DNA of 64,000 bases from Erysipelotrichaceae bacterium 66202529 (GTDB taxonomy: Bacteria; Bacillota_I; Bacilli_A; Erysipelotrichales; Erysipelotrichaceae). The notes beneath the pieces were generated by a model. The model was not told where the DNA came from. It worked only from the letters and a program-made list of their open reading frames with translations, and made no database searches. The stretch spans positions 248,001 to 312,000 of the forward strand of contig CP046174.1 in NCBI GenBank assembly GCA_017161075.1. Direction: 5' to 3'. Positions 35,643 through 45,186 of the stretch are shown here, in pieces. Each line of letters starts with the position of its first letter. Within the stretch, counting starts at the first letter, position 1. The position numbers and the translations under genes were made by a program.

Positions 35643-36824
35643 TTATTTGTTTACACGGATAAATACAGGGCCACTTCCGATATAAGCAGATGCTTCTACG
35701 GTAGTTCCGCCTTTCCATCCACCATGAACAGCCTGACCGTTACCAACATACACAGCGATATGAGGAACACCGGCACCAGCATCATCATAGTAAATCAAAT
35801 CACCTGGCTGCGGATTGCTTGTAACACTTCCCAGTGACATGTATTCTGCCGGCCAACCATGGAAATAGATTCCCTGAGCAGCCAGTGCATTGGAAGCCAA
35901 TGCTGTACAGTCCTGTCCAACACCAAGCTGAGCTAATGCAGCAGATGCAATTCCACCGTCTGCAGTACCCAGGTTCTGAGAACCGCTGCTTCTGCTAGAG
36001 CTTGTGGAACCATTGCTTTCACTTACAGCTTTACTATCGTTGTCTGTAGTATCAGCTTTTTCTTTTTTCTTGATTTTCTTTGCTACACCGTTTTTGTCAA
36101 ACTTGTAACCAGCATATTCTGTCTTAGTTGCAGCCTGACCTTTTTTGTTGAAATAATACTTTTTACCGTCAATCGTCTTCCAGCCTTTTGTCATGAAGCC
36201 GTATTTCGTGTAATAGTATTTTTCTCCGTCTTTCTTCACCCATCCGGTTGTAATCGTACCGTCATCGTTGAAGTTGTACTTTTTCCCATCGATGCTAACT
36301 TCACCGGTAGCCAGAGAACCATCTTTTGTAAAGTAAACTTTCTTTCCGTCCACTTTAGTCCATCCAGTAACCAGTTTCCCATCATCGCCGAAGTTGTAAG
36401 TTTTGTTATCGATCTTCTGTACACCAGTAACAGCTACTCCAAATTCGTTGTAATATGTATCCTTTACTTCGTTCCATCCAGTCAGCAATACTCCAGATTT
36501 CTGGAATGTGTATTCATGACCGTCGATAACCTGTTTTCCATTCACACGGTGACCTTCTGCATCAAAGTAGTAGGTGGAACCGTTGATTTCCTTCCAGGAG
36601 CTTGTAATCGGATGACCTTCGCTGTTCAGGTAGTAGCTTCCAGCTTCATCAAATACCCATGAGCTAGTTTTTACCTGGCCTTCCATTTTGTAGACTCTGT
36701 TCGTGCCACTTCCGTGCCAGCCATCAGAATTTTGTGCCGCATATACCGTAGTTACTGCAGTTCCAGCTGTAGCCAGACACAGAACTAAAGCAACTTTCTT
36801 TGTGTTTTTTTCGATAAAATTCAT
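35643..36824 (-). CDS. secreted cell-wall-binding-repeat protein with variant NlpC/P60-like peptidase domain
   Basis: A 393-residue secreted protein. A signal peptide (LCLATAGTAVTTVYAA) is followed by about ten aromatic cell-wall-binding repeats of the GWxxxDGKKYYF type (residues about 33-255), a low-complexity Lys/Ser linker, and a C-terminal cysteine peptidase-like domain (about 290-393). That domain has Cys in GQDCTALASNAL and His in GVPHIAVYVGNGQAVHGG, so a Cys-His pair is present, but the usual FDCSGL block is replaced. Likely a peptidoglycan endopeptidase or amidase anchored to the wall. Paralogue of the next gene. Confidence 0.87.
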   Translation of the reverse strand: MNFIEKNTKKVALVLCLATAGTAVTTVYAAQNSDGWHGSGTNRVYKMEGQVKTSSWVFDEAGSYYLNSEGHPITSSWKEINGSTYYFDAEGHRVNGKQVIDGHEYTFQKSGVLLTGWNEVKDTYYNEFGVAVTGVQKIDNKTYNFGDDGKLVTGWTKVDGKKVYFTKDGSLATGEVSIDGKKYNFNDDGTITTGWVKKDGEKYYYTKYGFMTKGWKTIDGKKYYFNKKGQAATKTEYAGYKFDKNGVAKKIKKKEKADTTDNDSKAVSESNGSTSSSRSSGSQNLGTADGGIASAALAQLGVGQDCTALASNALAAQGIYFHGWPAEYMSLGSVTSNPQPGDLIYYDDAGAGVPHIAVYVGNGQAVHGGWKGGTTVEASAYIGSGPVFIRVNK

Positions 36825-36850
36825 GTTATCACCTCGACATCAACGCCCTC

Positions 36851-36879
36851 ATTGTAACAAAGCGTTTTTTTATTTGCAA
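36851..36879 (-). promoter_or_regulatory. promoter of the first NlpC/P60-type gene
   Basis: Minus strand TTGCAA, 17-base spacer, TACAAT. The paralogue at 38330 has the same layout. Confidence 0.6.
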
Positions 36880-37042
36880 CCCCTAATTTTTGAAAACTTA
36901 CGTTTTTGTCACTTTCAAACCCTGTTGCGATTCCCTTTTAAAGCTTTGTTTATAGGCTGAAACCCATTTTTAGAAAATTTTAAAAATTTTATGAAATATT
37001 TTTGTATTTCTTCCGTTTTCCGTCCGTTCAGCGTCCAATATG

Positions 37043-37067
37043 CAAAAAAGGAGCCGTAGCCCCTTTT
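37043..37067 (-). terminator. terminator of the second NlpC/P60 gene
   Basis: Minus strand stem AAGGGGC / GCTCCTT (one wobble) with a 4-base loop, then TTTTTT. Confidence 0.65.
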
Positions 37068-37085
37068 GTTGATGTAATAGTCTTT

Positions 37086-38330
37086 TTACGGTCTGCGGAT
37101 TGCTGTAATGCTCTGCCCGCTGTTATTGCTCCAGTAGCTTACAGAAGATGTGATAACTCCTGTACTTGGGTTTGTCGCATGCACCATCTGTCCGCCACCC
37201 ACGTAAATAGATACGTGAGCTCCGCCGCTCCATACAATCAGATCGCCTGGCTGCATATTGCCGTAGGATACCGGTGAACCAACACCTGCCTGTCCGCCTG
37301 CAGTTCTGGGAATGCTGATGCCTGCCTGTGCATATGCGTAGGACGTTAATCCGGAACAGTCAAAGCCTGCCGGAGAGGAACCGCCCCAAACATAGGGAGA
37401 GCCGACCATGGAAGCCGCGATACCTGCTGCGCTGGAGTTGCTGCCGGAGCCTGCCGGATTCAGATTTGCCGCAGAGGATGATGAGCTGCCTGCACTCTGT
37501 GCGGAGCTGTTTCCTGCTGCACGTGTGCTTTGTACATTTTCATTGCTTTCTGTTGCTTCTTCTTTTTTCTTCTCTTTGATTTTCTTAGCTACACCGTTTT
37601 TGTCAAACTTGTAGCCTGCGTATTTCGTACTGGTAGCTGCCTGACCCTTGCGGTTGAAATAATATTTCTTTCCGTCAATGGTTTTCCAGCCCTTTGTCAT
37701 AAAGCCATACTTGTCGTAATAATATTTTTCTCCGTCTTTCTTCACCCAGCCACTCTGTAAAGAGCCGTCACTGGCGAAGTTATAGGACTTCCCGTCAATC
37801 TCTGTCTTTGCTGTCGCAAGAGAGCCGTCCTCTTTGAAGTACAGCTTCTTTCCGTCAACCGTCTGCCATCCCTTGACAATGTTTCCGTCCTGATCAAACA
37901 GATACTGGACTTTTTCGATTGTCTGTAAGCCATTCAGCTTTTCACCAAATTCGCTGTAATAGGATGTTTTGGTCTGATTCCAGCCAGTCAGCAGTACGCC
38001 GGATTTCTGGAACTGATATTCATGTCCGTCAATAACCTGTTTTCCGTTCACACGGTGTCCTTCGGCATCGAAGTAATACACAGAGCCGTTGATGGTCTTC
38101 CATTCGCTTGTTATCGGATGTCCGTTTGCATCCAGGTAGAAGCTGCCGCTTTCGTCGAACAGCCATGAGCTGGTCTTGACAGCACCTTCCTCTTTGTAAA
38201 TGCGATCCGCTCCGGTTCCATGCCATCCGTCCGCATTCGTGGCAGCATATACAGTTGTGACTGCAGTTCCACCTGTTGCCAGGCACAGAATCAGCGCCAC
38301 TTTTTTCGTATTTTTTTCAATAAAATTCAT
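37086..38330 (-). CDS. secreted cell-wall-binding-repeat NlpC/P60 endopeptidase
   Basis: A 414-residue paralogue of the preceding gene product: almost identical signal peptide start (MNFIEKNTKKVAL), the same array of GWxxxDGKKxYF repeats, then an Ala/Ser/Gly linker and a canonical NlpC/P60 domain. Catalytic Cys lies in GFDCSGLTSYAYAQAG, His in GGAHVSIYVGGG, and the third residue is His in MVHATNP. Such enzymes cut D-Glu to diamino-acid bonds in peptidoglycan. The strong similarity of the N-terminal parts next to a very different catalytic domain indicates duplication followed by domain swap or fast divergence. Confidence 0.92.
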   Translation of the reverse strand: MNFIEKNTKKVALILCLATGGTAVTTVYAATNADGWHGTGADRIYKEEGAVKTSSWLFDESGSFYLDANGHPITSEWKTINGSVYYFDAEGHRVNGKQVIDGHEYQFQKSGVLLTGWNQTKTSYYSEFGEKLNGLQTIEKVQYLFDQDGNIVKGWQTVDGKKLYFKEDGSLATAKTEIDGKSYNFASDGSLQSGWVKKDGEKYYYDKYGFMTKGWKTIDGKKYYFNRKGQAATSTKYAGYKFDKNGVAKKIKEKKKEEATESNENVQSTRAAGNSSAQSAGSSSSSAANLNPAGSGSNSSAAGIAASMVGSPYVWGGSSPAGFDCSGLTSYAYAQAGISIPRTAGGQAGVGSPVSYGNMQPGDLIVWSGGAHVSIYVGGGQMVHATNPSTGVITSSVSYWSNNSGQSITAIRRP

Positions 38331-38351
38331 GTTGTCACCTCACAGTTTTGC

Positions 38352-38380
38352 ATTCTAACAGAGAAAAATCCTTTTTGCAA
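38352..38380 (-). promoter_or_regulatory. promoter of the second NlpC/P60 gene
   Basis: Minus strand TTGCAA, 17-base spacer, TAGAAT, in the same arrangement as for the paralogue. Confidence 0.6.
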
Positions 38381-38507
38381 ACCCATTTTCTGTAAAATTC
38401 TCAAAATAAAGGCGGACAGCTGCTGTGATTACATGCAAATAGTCTCCTATTCATCACGGTTTCAACAACTACAGGGCTTCCTGATAATTTTTTTGAAAAA
38501 AATCCTT

Positions 38508-40370
38508 TTAATCCTTTTTGAACCAGTAGAGCGAGCCATTGGAATCCTCTGTACCACTGATGGGGTCAACACGTTTTTCCACGATAGCATCGCTTGGCTG
38601 ATACCAGACACCCTTGCGGTTTTTATACAGTCCATTCAGGGTGTCCTTGAAGATATCCTTGCTGATGGTGTAATACTGCTTTTCCAATGCACGGTTATCA
38701 TCAAAGCCGCTCCAGATGCCTACGGTATATTCCGGGTTGAAGCCCATAACCAGGGAATCCCAGTCACTGGTTCCGGATTTAGCAGCGACCTTTACATCCG
38801 GCTCATGTCCATACATGCTTGGGAAGGTGTAGGATTTATTGCGAATATCAAACGTGGAGGTCAGCATCTGATTCAGGATCAGCGTCTCGTCACGCTGCAG
38901 CAGCCGTTTCGGCTGTACCTCCCGTTTGTAAACGACATCGCTTCCACTGGTGATATGAGAAATCAGGGCAGGCTTAACATACAGACCCTCGGATGCAAAG
39001 GTGTTGTATATGCGGCTCAGCTCCAGCAAGGACATATTGACGGTTCCCAGTGCCTCGCTTGGATTTGGAGAGGACTGACGGATGTTGAAATCCAGTAATG
39101 CGTTATGCAGCGTATCCACGCCAAGAAAGAGCTGTGTCTTTACCGCGTAAATATTATCACTGAGGGAAATCGCATTGATCATGGAGATGTTTCCATTCGC
39201 ATAGACATTGCCGTAATTGGATGGCGCATATTCTTCATTGTCGGCAATACGGAAGGTGGTCTTTTGTGAGGTGAACTGTGTGGCTGGTGTGAAGCCCTGC
39301 TGCAATGCACAATAATACAGCAGCGGCTTGATCGTGCTGGCGACCTGGCGTGAGGAATAGATGGCACGGTTGTATTGAGAAATCGTATAATCCTTTCCGC
39401 CGACCATAGCCATGACATTTCCGGTAAACGGCTGCGTAATGATTCCGGCTACCTCCAGCTCACTTGTAAGATCGACATGCTTTGTGACAGCATTGCTTAA
39501 TTGCATCTGCACCTTTGGATCATAATACGTATGCACATGAATTTCCCGGTTCAAATCAATGTTGAGCTTGCTGAGCTCCTGTATTACTGCATCGATGTAA
39601 TATTCATCAATTCCATACGTGCTGATATTCACATTGGTGGATAGCTTCAGCTCCTCTTTCATGGCTTTGTCGTATTGGGATGCTGTAATAACTTCATTGT
39701 TCTTAAGAATGCCCAGAATCAGATGCTCTCGTTTAATGGCATTGTCCTTATGCAAAAATGGTGAGTAAATACTCGGGCCGTTTGGGATTCCAATCAGCAT
39801 GGCAGTTTCCGCTATACTGAGCTGACTGAGTTTTTTATCGAAGAAATATTCCGCTGCTGCATTTACACCATATACCCCATGGCCGAAATAGACCGTATTC
39901 AGATATCCCTCCAGAATGTCCTGCTTGCTGTATTGCATTTCCAGACGGGCTGCATAAAAAAACTCTTGTACCTTTCTGGACAGTGTCTGCTCATTTGTCA
40001 GAAACAGATTCTTTGCATATTGCTGTGTAATGGTGGAGCCTCCCTGACGGATATCACCGTGAAGCAGATTGGTTCCCAGCGCCTTGATAATTCTGACCGG
40101 ATCAAAGCCGGCATGATAATAAAAGCGCTTATCCTCAACACTGACAAATGCATTTTGAACAAACTCGGGAATATCGTCAATGGATGTCCATTTCATATTT
40201 TTCTTAAAATTTGATTCATATATGACATTGCCGTTCACATCGTAAATCGTAATGTTCTTTCTCTGCTCATCCAGCGGCAGTCTGTTAAACAGCGCATAGG
40301 CATAGACGCATATAATCAACGTGAGCAGGACAAACAGCATTCCAAACACCAGCTTCCGGATTCTTTTCAT
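38508..40370 (-). CDS. class A penicillin-binding protein (transglycosylase/transpeptidase)
   Basis: Bifunctional peptidoglycan synthase, 620 residues. A short cytoplasmic tail and one membrane helix are followed by a GT51 transglycosylase domain (EDKRFYYHAGFDP with the catalytic Glu, RQGGSTITQQYAKNLFL) and a transpeptidase domain with SxxK in ASTIKP, SxN in SLSDN and KSG in AKSGTSD. It lacks the long C-terminal extensions of some PBP1 proteins. GAGGTG lies before the ATG at 40370; upstream in-frame codons have no such site. It sits next to cell-wall hydrolases. Confidence 0.93.
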   Translation of the reverse strand: MKRIRKLVFGMLFVLLTLIICVYAYALFNRLPLDEQRKNITIYDVNGNVIYESNFKKNMKWTSIDDIPEFVQNAFVSVEDKRFYYHAGFDPVRIIKALGTNLLHGDIRQGGSTITQQYAKNLFLTNEQTLSRKVQEFFYAARLEMQYSKQDILEGYLNTVYFGHGVYGVNAAAEYFFDKKLSQLSIAETAMLIGIPNGPSIYSPFLHKDNAIKREHLILGILKNNEVITASQYDKAMKEELKLSTNVNISTYGIDEYYIDAVIQELSKLNIDLNREIHVHTYYDPKVQMQLSNAVTKHVDLTSELEVAGIITQPFTGNVMAMVGGKDYTISQYNRAIYSSRQVASTIKPLLYYCALQQGFTPATQFTSQKTTFRIADNEEYAPSNYGNVYANGNISMINAISLSDNIYAVKTQLFLGVDTLHNALLDFNIRQSSPNPSEALGTVNMSLLELSRIYNTFASEGLYVKPALISHITSGSDVVYKREVQPKRLLQRDETLILNQMLTSTFDIRNKSYTFPSMYGHEPDVKVAAKSGTSDWDSLVMGFNPEYTVGIWSGFDDNRALEKQYYTISKDIFKDTLNGLYKNRKGVWYQPSDAIVEKRVDPISGTEDSNGSLYWFKKD

Positions 40371-40698
40371 AACAACACCTCGTATGCTATTAGTGTGAGC
40401 TTTTGCGCGTGCTTTAAACACAAAATATAAAAGTGATTTACCATATGAGAAAATATTATAAAATAGGAATATATAACTATTATTATAATGATGGTGGTAC
40501 ATATGAAACAGCAGCTTGATTGATATCTTTATGCATCCGATTCGTTTATCGTATTTTTGAAGACATAATTTATGTCAGTTTAAAGTACAGATATTTATAT
40601 TATAAAAATAGAATATACAATAAATATAATAAAAATCAATCAAATAGAAATAGCGATATAAATGCCCGTATATTTGAATAACTGGTATTCGGATTCGA

Positions 40699-40810
40699 CC
40701 TATATATTATAAGGAAGACTTTTTGATAGTCCCTATATAATATAAGGAAGAGTTTTTATCAAAAGTATGGAAATCGGATATGCTCCTATATAATATAAGG
40801 AAGACTTTTT
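40699..40810. repeat. three 26-base direct repeats of unknown function
   Basis: Copies at 40699-40724, 40732-40757 and 40785-40810 share CCTATATAATATAAGG (near-palindromic) followed by AAGACTTTTT. Spacers are 7 and 27 bases, so it is not CRISPR-like. Related single copies appear near 52337-52354 and, inverted, 62248-62267. Confidence 0.8.
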
Positions 40811-41075
40811 CTATTCACAAAAGCTCTCTCTAATGAAAAATCAGATAAATAGAATACAGCTGGCATACTCATTCACAGGATATGAAATGGTACAGGAAAT
40901 ACCTTATTATAAAAGTGGAGTATCAAATGATATTCTACTTTTATAATATAATTTCACGATAACAAGTATATTCCAAAAGTATACTATGAATGTCTATAAA
41001 GGGAAAACAGACAATCGAAGGTTTTATGAAAGAAACAGGGAGTTAAAATTTTAAAGAGAAAAAGTGAAAAAAAGG

Positions 41076-41103
41076 TTGCACGATATTCAATTTCTGCTAT
41101 AAT
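41076..41103 (+). promoter_or_regulatory. promoter of the DUF1934-argS-rpoE operon
   Basis: TTGCAC (41076-41081), 16-base spacer, TATAAT (41098-41103) with an extended TGC before it; start near 41110. Confidence 0.7.
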
Positions 41104-41125
41104 GCTCATGATAAGTGGTGACAGC

Positions 41126-41518
41126 ATGAAAAAGCATATCGTAGTAAAACAGAAACATCTTTACACTGGAGAGCGAAACCTCATGTTTGAAGGAAAGGCT
41201 TTTTTTTCTAATACGGACGGTTGTATCCGGCTTTCTTACACGGAAGGACACAGCGATACACAGGTCAGTGTTGAGGCCGGCGAAGACGAGCTTCGCATCA
41301 TAAGGGATGGTGAAATCATAACCCGACTGTCGTTTCGGCATCAGTTAGAGACAACAGGATCTCTTCTGTCAGAATTTGGAACGATCGATATTGGAGTTTT
41401 TACGCATAAATATATAAAAAAAGAAAATATTATAGCCATTGAATATGATATTCTAAGCGGCGGTGAAGTCACTGACGGATATCGTATCCTTTGGATCATA
41501 AAGGAGGAACAGGCATGA
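41126..41518 (+). CDS. DUF1934 (YwiB-like) beta-barrel protein
   Basis: A 130-residue protein of the DUF1934 family, small calycin-like beta barrels whose gene usually precedes argS in Firmicutes, as here. Recognisable segments are RLSYTEG, the FGTIDIGVFTH strand and the EYDILSGGEVTDGYRI end. The function is unknown; a ligand-binding role has been proposed for the fold. The ATG at 41126 follows GGTGA. The stop overlaps the argS start (ATGA). Confidence 0.85.
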   Translation: MKKHIVVKQKHLYTGERNLMFEGKAFFSNTDGCIRLSYTEGHSDTQVSVEAGEDELRIIRDGEIITRLSFRHQLETTGSLLSEFGTIDIGVFTHKYIKKENIIAIEYDILSGGEVTDGYRILWIIKEEQA

Positions 41519-43158
41519 ATCAGATTGAAAACAACTTGAAACAGGCATTGAAGAACGCCGTGCAAAAAGCATTTGATACAGAACTGGATACGGCATCCAT
41601 CGTTATTGAAATACCGAAGGATAAAAGCCATGGAGATTACTCAACCAATGTGGCAATGCAATTAACCAGAATGCTGAAAAACAATCCGCGTAAAATTGCA
41701 GAAGCTGTTGTCGAGGCGCTGGATAAGGATGCTGCAGATATTGAGCGCTGTGAAATAGCAGGGCCGGGCTTTATTAACTTTACGATTAAAAACACATCCC
41801 TTGCACAAATCATTACAAGAGTTCTGCATGAGCAGGACAGCTATGGACACAACAATGATGGAGAAGGTCTGAAGGTAAATGTGGAATATGTTTCTGCTAA
41901 TCCGACAGGAGATCTGCATTTGGGACATGCCAGAGGTGCAGCATGGGGCGACAGCATAACCCGTCTGATGAAGGCAAGCGGCTATGATGTATGTCGTGAA
42001 TATTATGTAAATGATGCAGGGAATCAGATTGTCAACCTTGGAAAAAGTCTGCAGGCCAGATATCGCGAGCATCTTGGACTGGATTTTGACTTGCCGGAAG
42101 ATGGTTATCATGGTGAGGATGTAAAAAATATCGCAATCGCGATAGCAGATGAGTATAAGGATGCATATGTGGAATACAATGATGCAAATCTGAAATTCTT
42201 TAAAGAAAAAGGAATTGCATTTGAGCTTGATAAAATCCGTCGTGATTTGGATAACTTCCGTGTACACTTTGATGTATGGAGCAGTGAACAAAGCATTCGT
42301 GATGCTGGTAAGGTGGAGAAGGCACTGGATGTACTGCATGAAAAAGGGCTTACCTATGAGGAAGATGGTGCTCTTTGGTTTGCGACTACAAAATTCGGGG
42401 ATGATAAGGATCGTGTTCTTAGAAAAAAAGACGGCTCCTATACATATCTGGTACCGGATATAGCATATCATAAGGATAAGCTGGATCGTGGCTTTGATAT
42501 GCTCGTGGATTTGCTTGGTGCAGATCATCATGGATACATTCCCCGGCTGAAGGCAAGTATTGAGGCACTGGGAAATAATCCGGATAAGCTGCAGGTCGAT
42601 ATTATACAGATGGTACGTCTTGTTGAAAACGGCGAAGAGGTCAAAATGAGTAAACGGCTTGGCAATGCAGTCACCATTCGGGAGCTCTGTGAGGAAGTGG
42701 GCGTTGACGCTGTACGCTACTTCTTTGTGCAGCGTGCTGTGGACACGCACCTGGACTTTGACCTTGGTCTGGCGAGAAAACAAAGCAATGACAACCCTGT
42801 ATATTATGCACAGTATGCACATGCCCGTATCTGTTCCATTCTGCGGCAGGCTTCCGAAATTGCGGAAGCGCAGTCTTTTGAGCTGCTGACACATGAAAAG
42901 GAAATCGCATTGATGAAGTATATCAATGAATTTACGAATGTTGTCAGTGATGCTGCACGCTCCCGTGCACCGCATAAGGTCTGCAACTATATTCAGAAGC
43001 TGGCTCAGCATTTCCACAGCTTCTATAATGTATGTAAGGTAAATGATCCTCAGCAGCCGGAGCTTTCTTCCCAGCGTCTGGCACTGTTGAAGGCCACAAA
43101 AATCACATTGAAAAATGCTTTATATCTGATCGGCGTTGACGCCATTGAAAAAATGTAG
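41515..43158 (+). CDS. argS: arginyl-tRNA synthetase
   Basis: Class I synthetase, 547 residues. Domains: N-terminal Add1 domain (about 1-100), catalytic Rossmann fold with the HIGH-type motif ANPTGDLHLGHARGA and the KMSKS-type VKMSKRLGN, and the helical anticodon-binding DALR domain ending in LKNALYLIGVDAIEKM. AAGGAGG sits seven bases before the ATG at 41515. It is coupled to the DUF1934 gene and followed by rpoE 19 bases later. Confidence 0.97.
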   Translation: MNQIENNLKQALKNAVQKAFDTELDTASIVIEIPKDKSHGDYSTNVAMQLTRMLKNNPRKIAEAVVEALDKDAADIERCEIAGPGFINFTIKNTSLAQIITRVLHEQDSYGHNNDGEGLKVNVEYVSANPTGDLHLGHARGAAWGDSITRLMKASGYDVCREYYVNDAGNQIVNLGKSLQARYREHLGLDFDLPEDGYHGEDVKNIAIAIADEYKDAYVEYNDANLKFFKEKGIAFELDKIRRDLDNFRVHFDVWSSEQSIRDAGKVEKALDVLHEKGLTYEEDGALWFATTKFGDDKDRVLRKKDGSYTYLVPDIAYHKDKLDRGFDMLVDLLGADHHGYIPRLKASIEALGNNPDKLQVDIIQMVRLVENGEEVKMSKRLGNAVTIRELCEEVGVDAVRYFFVQRAVDTHLDFDLGLARKQSNDNPVYYAQYAHARICSILRQASEIAEAQSFELLTHEKEIALMKYINEFTNVVSDAARSRAPHKVCNYIQKLAQHFHSFYNVCKVNDPQQPELSSQRLALLKATKITLKNALYLIGVDAIEKM

Positions 43159-43177
43159 GAGGAACGTAAAAGTTATT

Positions 43178-43498
43178 ATGAAAAAGTCTATGGTCGATGT
43201 AGCATATGATTTAATGTCTACGAAAAAGAAAGCAACCGTATTCCTGAAGCTGTGGGAAGAGGTATGTCAGGTTATGGCATTCACGAAGCAGCAGGAGGAA
43301 GACAACATTGCACAGTTCTACAGTGATCTGTCACTGGATGACCGGTTTGTGAACATTGGGGAGAACAAATGGGATCTCAGAGAACGCCACACCTACCATG
43401 AGGTTGTCGTGGATACAGAAGAAATTCTTATCGATGAAGAAACCGATGATGATTATGAAGAAGAGGAAGCTGCAAAAGCAGGGGATGAAGAATTCTAA
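43178..43498 (+). CDS. rpoE: RNA polymerase delta subunit
   Basis: A 106-residue protein with the HARE-HTH domain (SMVDVAYDLMSTKKKATVFLKLWEEV split across its N-terminus) and a short acidic tail (DEETDDDYEEEEAAKAGDEE). Delta raises RNA polymerase recycling and promoter selectivity in Firmicutes. The acidic tail is much shorter than in Bacillus subtilis (whole protein about 170 residues). The AGGAGG site is about 15 bases before the ATG at 43178, long for an SD, and it overlaps the end of argS. Confidence 0.88.
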   Translation: MKKSMVDVAYDLMSTKKKATVFLKLWEEVCQVMAFTKQQEEDNIAQFYSDLSLDDRFVNIGENKWDLRERHTYHEVVVDTEEILIDEETDDDYEEEEAAKAGDEEF

Positions 43499-44014
43499 CA
43501 GGGATATCATCCCTTTTCTTTTCGTCAAATATGCTATGCAAAATGCGAAAAGTAAGCATCACAGGCGATAACGGTGAAAGAACGCGATCTGCTTTTATAA
43601 GGTAATACGAAGAAGCTGTCCTGTTTGATAAATAGAAATATTGCATACCATCATCCTCTTAAAAAAGACTGTTTGAAGGATGCTGCTATACATAGAGGAT
43701 AACAGCTGTATAACTTTTTACTTAGCGCGAATGAGCAGCAGACATCTGGTATAAAGCATAACCACGCAGAAGTATCATTCACAGCTTTAAGGAAACAGGG
43801 AGCAATAAAAACATATAACGAATGCACTGCTATAGTTGTATTATAATCCCATACGCTTTCCCTGATTCTGAATACATATCCCATAAATCCGCGTTGACTG
43901 TGTATTGGAACAACAAATATGCCCTTTTTTGAAAATATGTGTTCTAAACCTTTTCAAAAGGGGAAAAATGCAGTAGAATAATAGTGTTAAGAGACTAAAA
44001 GGAGGAATTTGATT
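43499..44014. other. intergenic region before the aldolase gene
   Basis: About 515 bases with the rpoE terminator (43500-43522) and, close to the aldolase gene, the small palindrome CCTTTTCAAAAGG (about 43950-43962), a candidate operator. Nothing else is recognised. Confidence 0.45.
43500..43522 (+). terminator. terminator after rpoE
   Basis: Stem AGGGAT / ATCCCT with a 3-base loop followed by TTTCTTTT. Confidence 0.65.
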
Positions 44015-44884
44015 ATGGCATTAGTATCCGCAACAGAAATGCTGAATAAAGCACATGAAGGTCATTACGCAGTTGGTGCTTTCAACATTAACAACCTTGA
44101 ATGGACAAAGATGATTTTACTGGCAGCAGAAGAAGCAAAATCTCCAGTTATGCTGGGAGTATCTGAAGGTGCTGCAAAATACATGTGTGGATTCAAAACT
44201 GTAGTAGCTATGGTTAAAGAAGTTCACGACAGCCTGGGAATCACAGTTCCGGTTGCTCTGCACCTGGATCACGGTAGCTATGAAGGCGCAAAGGCTTGTA
44301 TCGAAGCAGGCTTTACATCTGTAATGTTTGACGGTTCTCACTATGCATTCGAAGAAAACCTGGCAAAATCCAAAGAAATGATTGAGCTTGCTCATTCAAA
44401 AGGATTATCCATCGAATGTGAAGTTGGTGGAATCGGTGGTGAAGAAGATGGTGTTGCATCCATGGGTGAGCTTGCTGATCCTCAGGAATGTAAGACAATC
44501 GCTGAGCTGGGAGTAGACTTCCTGGCTGCCGGAATTGGTAACATCCACGGTAAATACCCTGCTGACTGGGCTGGCCTGAACTTTGAGCGTCTGGGAGAAA
44601 TTCAGGACGTTACAAACGGAAAACCGCTGGTACTGCATGGTGGATCCGGAATCCCTGCTGATCAGATTGCTAAGGCTATCTCTTTAGGTGTTTCCAAAAT
44701 CAACGTTAATACTGAGCTGCAGCTGGTATTCGCAGATGCTACACGTAAATATGTAGAAGCTGGAAAAGACCTGGAAGGTAAAGGATATGATCCTCGTAAG
44801 CTGCTGAAGCCTGGATGCGATGCAATCAAAGATAAGGTTACATCCATGATGAAGGAATTCGGTTCTTACGGTAAAGCTGAATAA
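44015..44884 (+). CDS. fba: class II fructose-bisphosphate aldolase
   Basis: Splits fructose-1,6-bisphosphate to DHAP and glyceraldehyde-3-phosphate. The 289-residue zinc enzyme shows GAFNINNLEW, zinc His in LHLDHGSY, Glu in IECEVGGIGGEEDG, His in GIGNIHGKYP and the His-Gly-Gly-Ser-Gly phosphate loop LHGGSGIP, then INVNTELQ. It is the central glycolytic aldolase type of Firmicutes (tagatose-bisphosphate aldolases of the same fold are possible but less likely given strong codon bias here). AAAGGAGG precedes the ATG at 44015. Confidence 0.93.
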   Translation: MALVSATEMLNKAHEGHYAVGAFNINNLEWTKMILLAAEEAKSPVMLGVSEGAAKYMCGFKTVVAMVKEVHDSLGITVPVALHLDHGSYEGAKACIEAGFTSVMFDGSHYAFEENLAKSKEMIELAHSKGLSIECEVGGIGGEEDGVASMGELADPQECKTIAELGVDFLAAGIGNIHGKYPADWAGLNFERLGEIQDVTNGKPLVLHGGSGIPADQIAKAISLGVSKINVNTELQLVFADATRKYVEAGKDLEGKGYDPRKLLKPGCDAIKDKVTSMMKEFGSYGKAE

Positions 44885-45186
44885 TGAAACATAGGACGGC
44901 AGATATTCTGCCGTTTTTCAAACAGATATCATAATTGTTCCATGTATGATATGAAATTATGAATTGGGGTATGCTATTCAATGCATGCTCCTTTTTTCTT
45001 TCATTATATGCATAACAGTGGATTTTATAGGAATATGACAGTATTTAACTAAACTATAAAAACAATGCGGATATTTTTGTACAGATTGTGTCAAAAGATG
45101 TGAAAAGAATTGGATTTGATTTTAAAGGACATGCTTGTTATTTTATAATAAGAAACAACTGTTTCTGATACCATGGGAGTGATTGT
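44885..45186. other. intergenic region
   Basis: Terminator of fba, then AT-rich sequence with a TATAAT (45144-45149) that may be the -10 of the next gene. No other feature. Confidence 0.45.
44896..44918 (+). terminator. terminator after fba
   Basis: Perfect stem ACGGCAGA / TCTGCCGT with a 3-base loop, then TTTT. Confidence 0.8.

Larger units (their letters stand above)
40371..41125. other. intergenic region with repeat array
   Basis: About 750 very AT-rich bases between divergent genes. It contains three 26-base direct repeats (40699-40810) and the promoter at 41076-41103. No gene is supported. Confidence 0.6.

Noticed and set aside
40699..40810. CRISPR array
   Set aside because: Only three repeats, spacers of 7 and 27 bases, AT-rich operator-like repeat and no cas genes.
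41662..43017. 451-codon open frame antisense to argS
   Set aside because: Lies wholly opposite an essential conserved gene, no ribosome site, no recognisable protein family; a codon-usage shadow.
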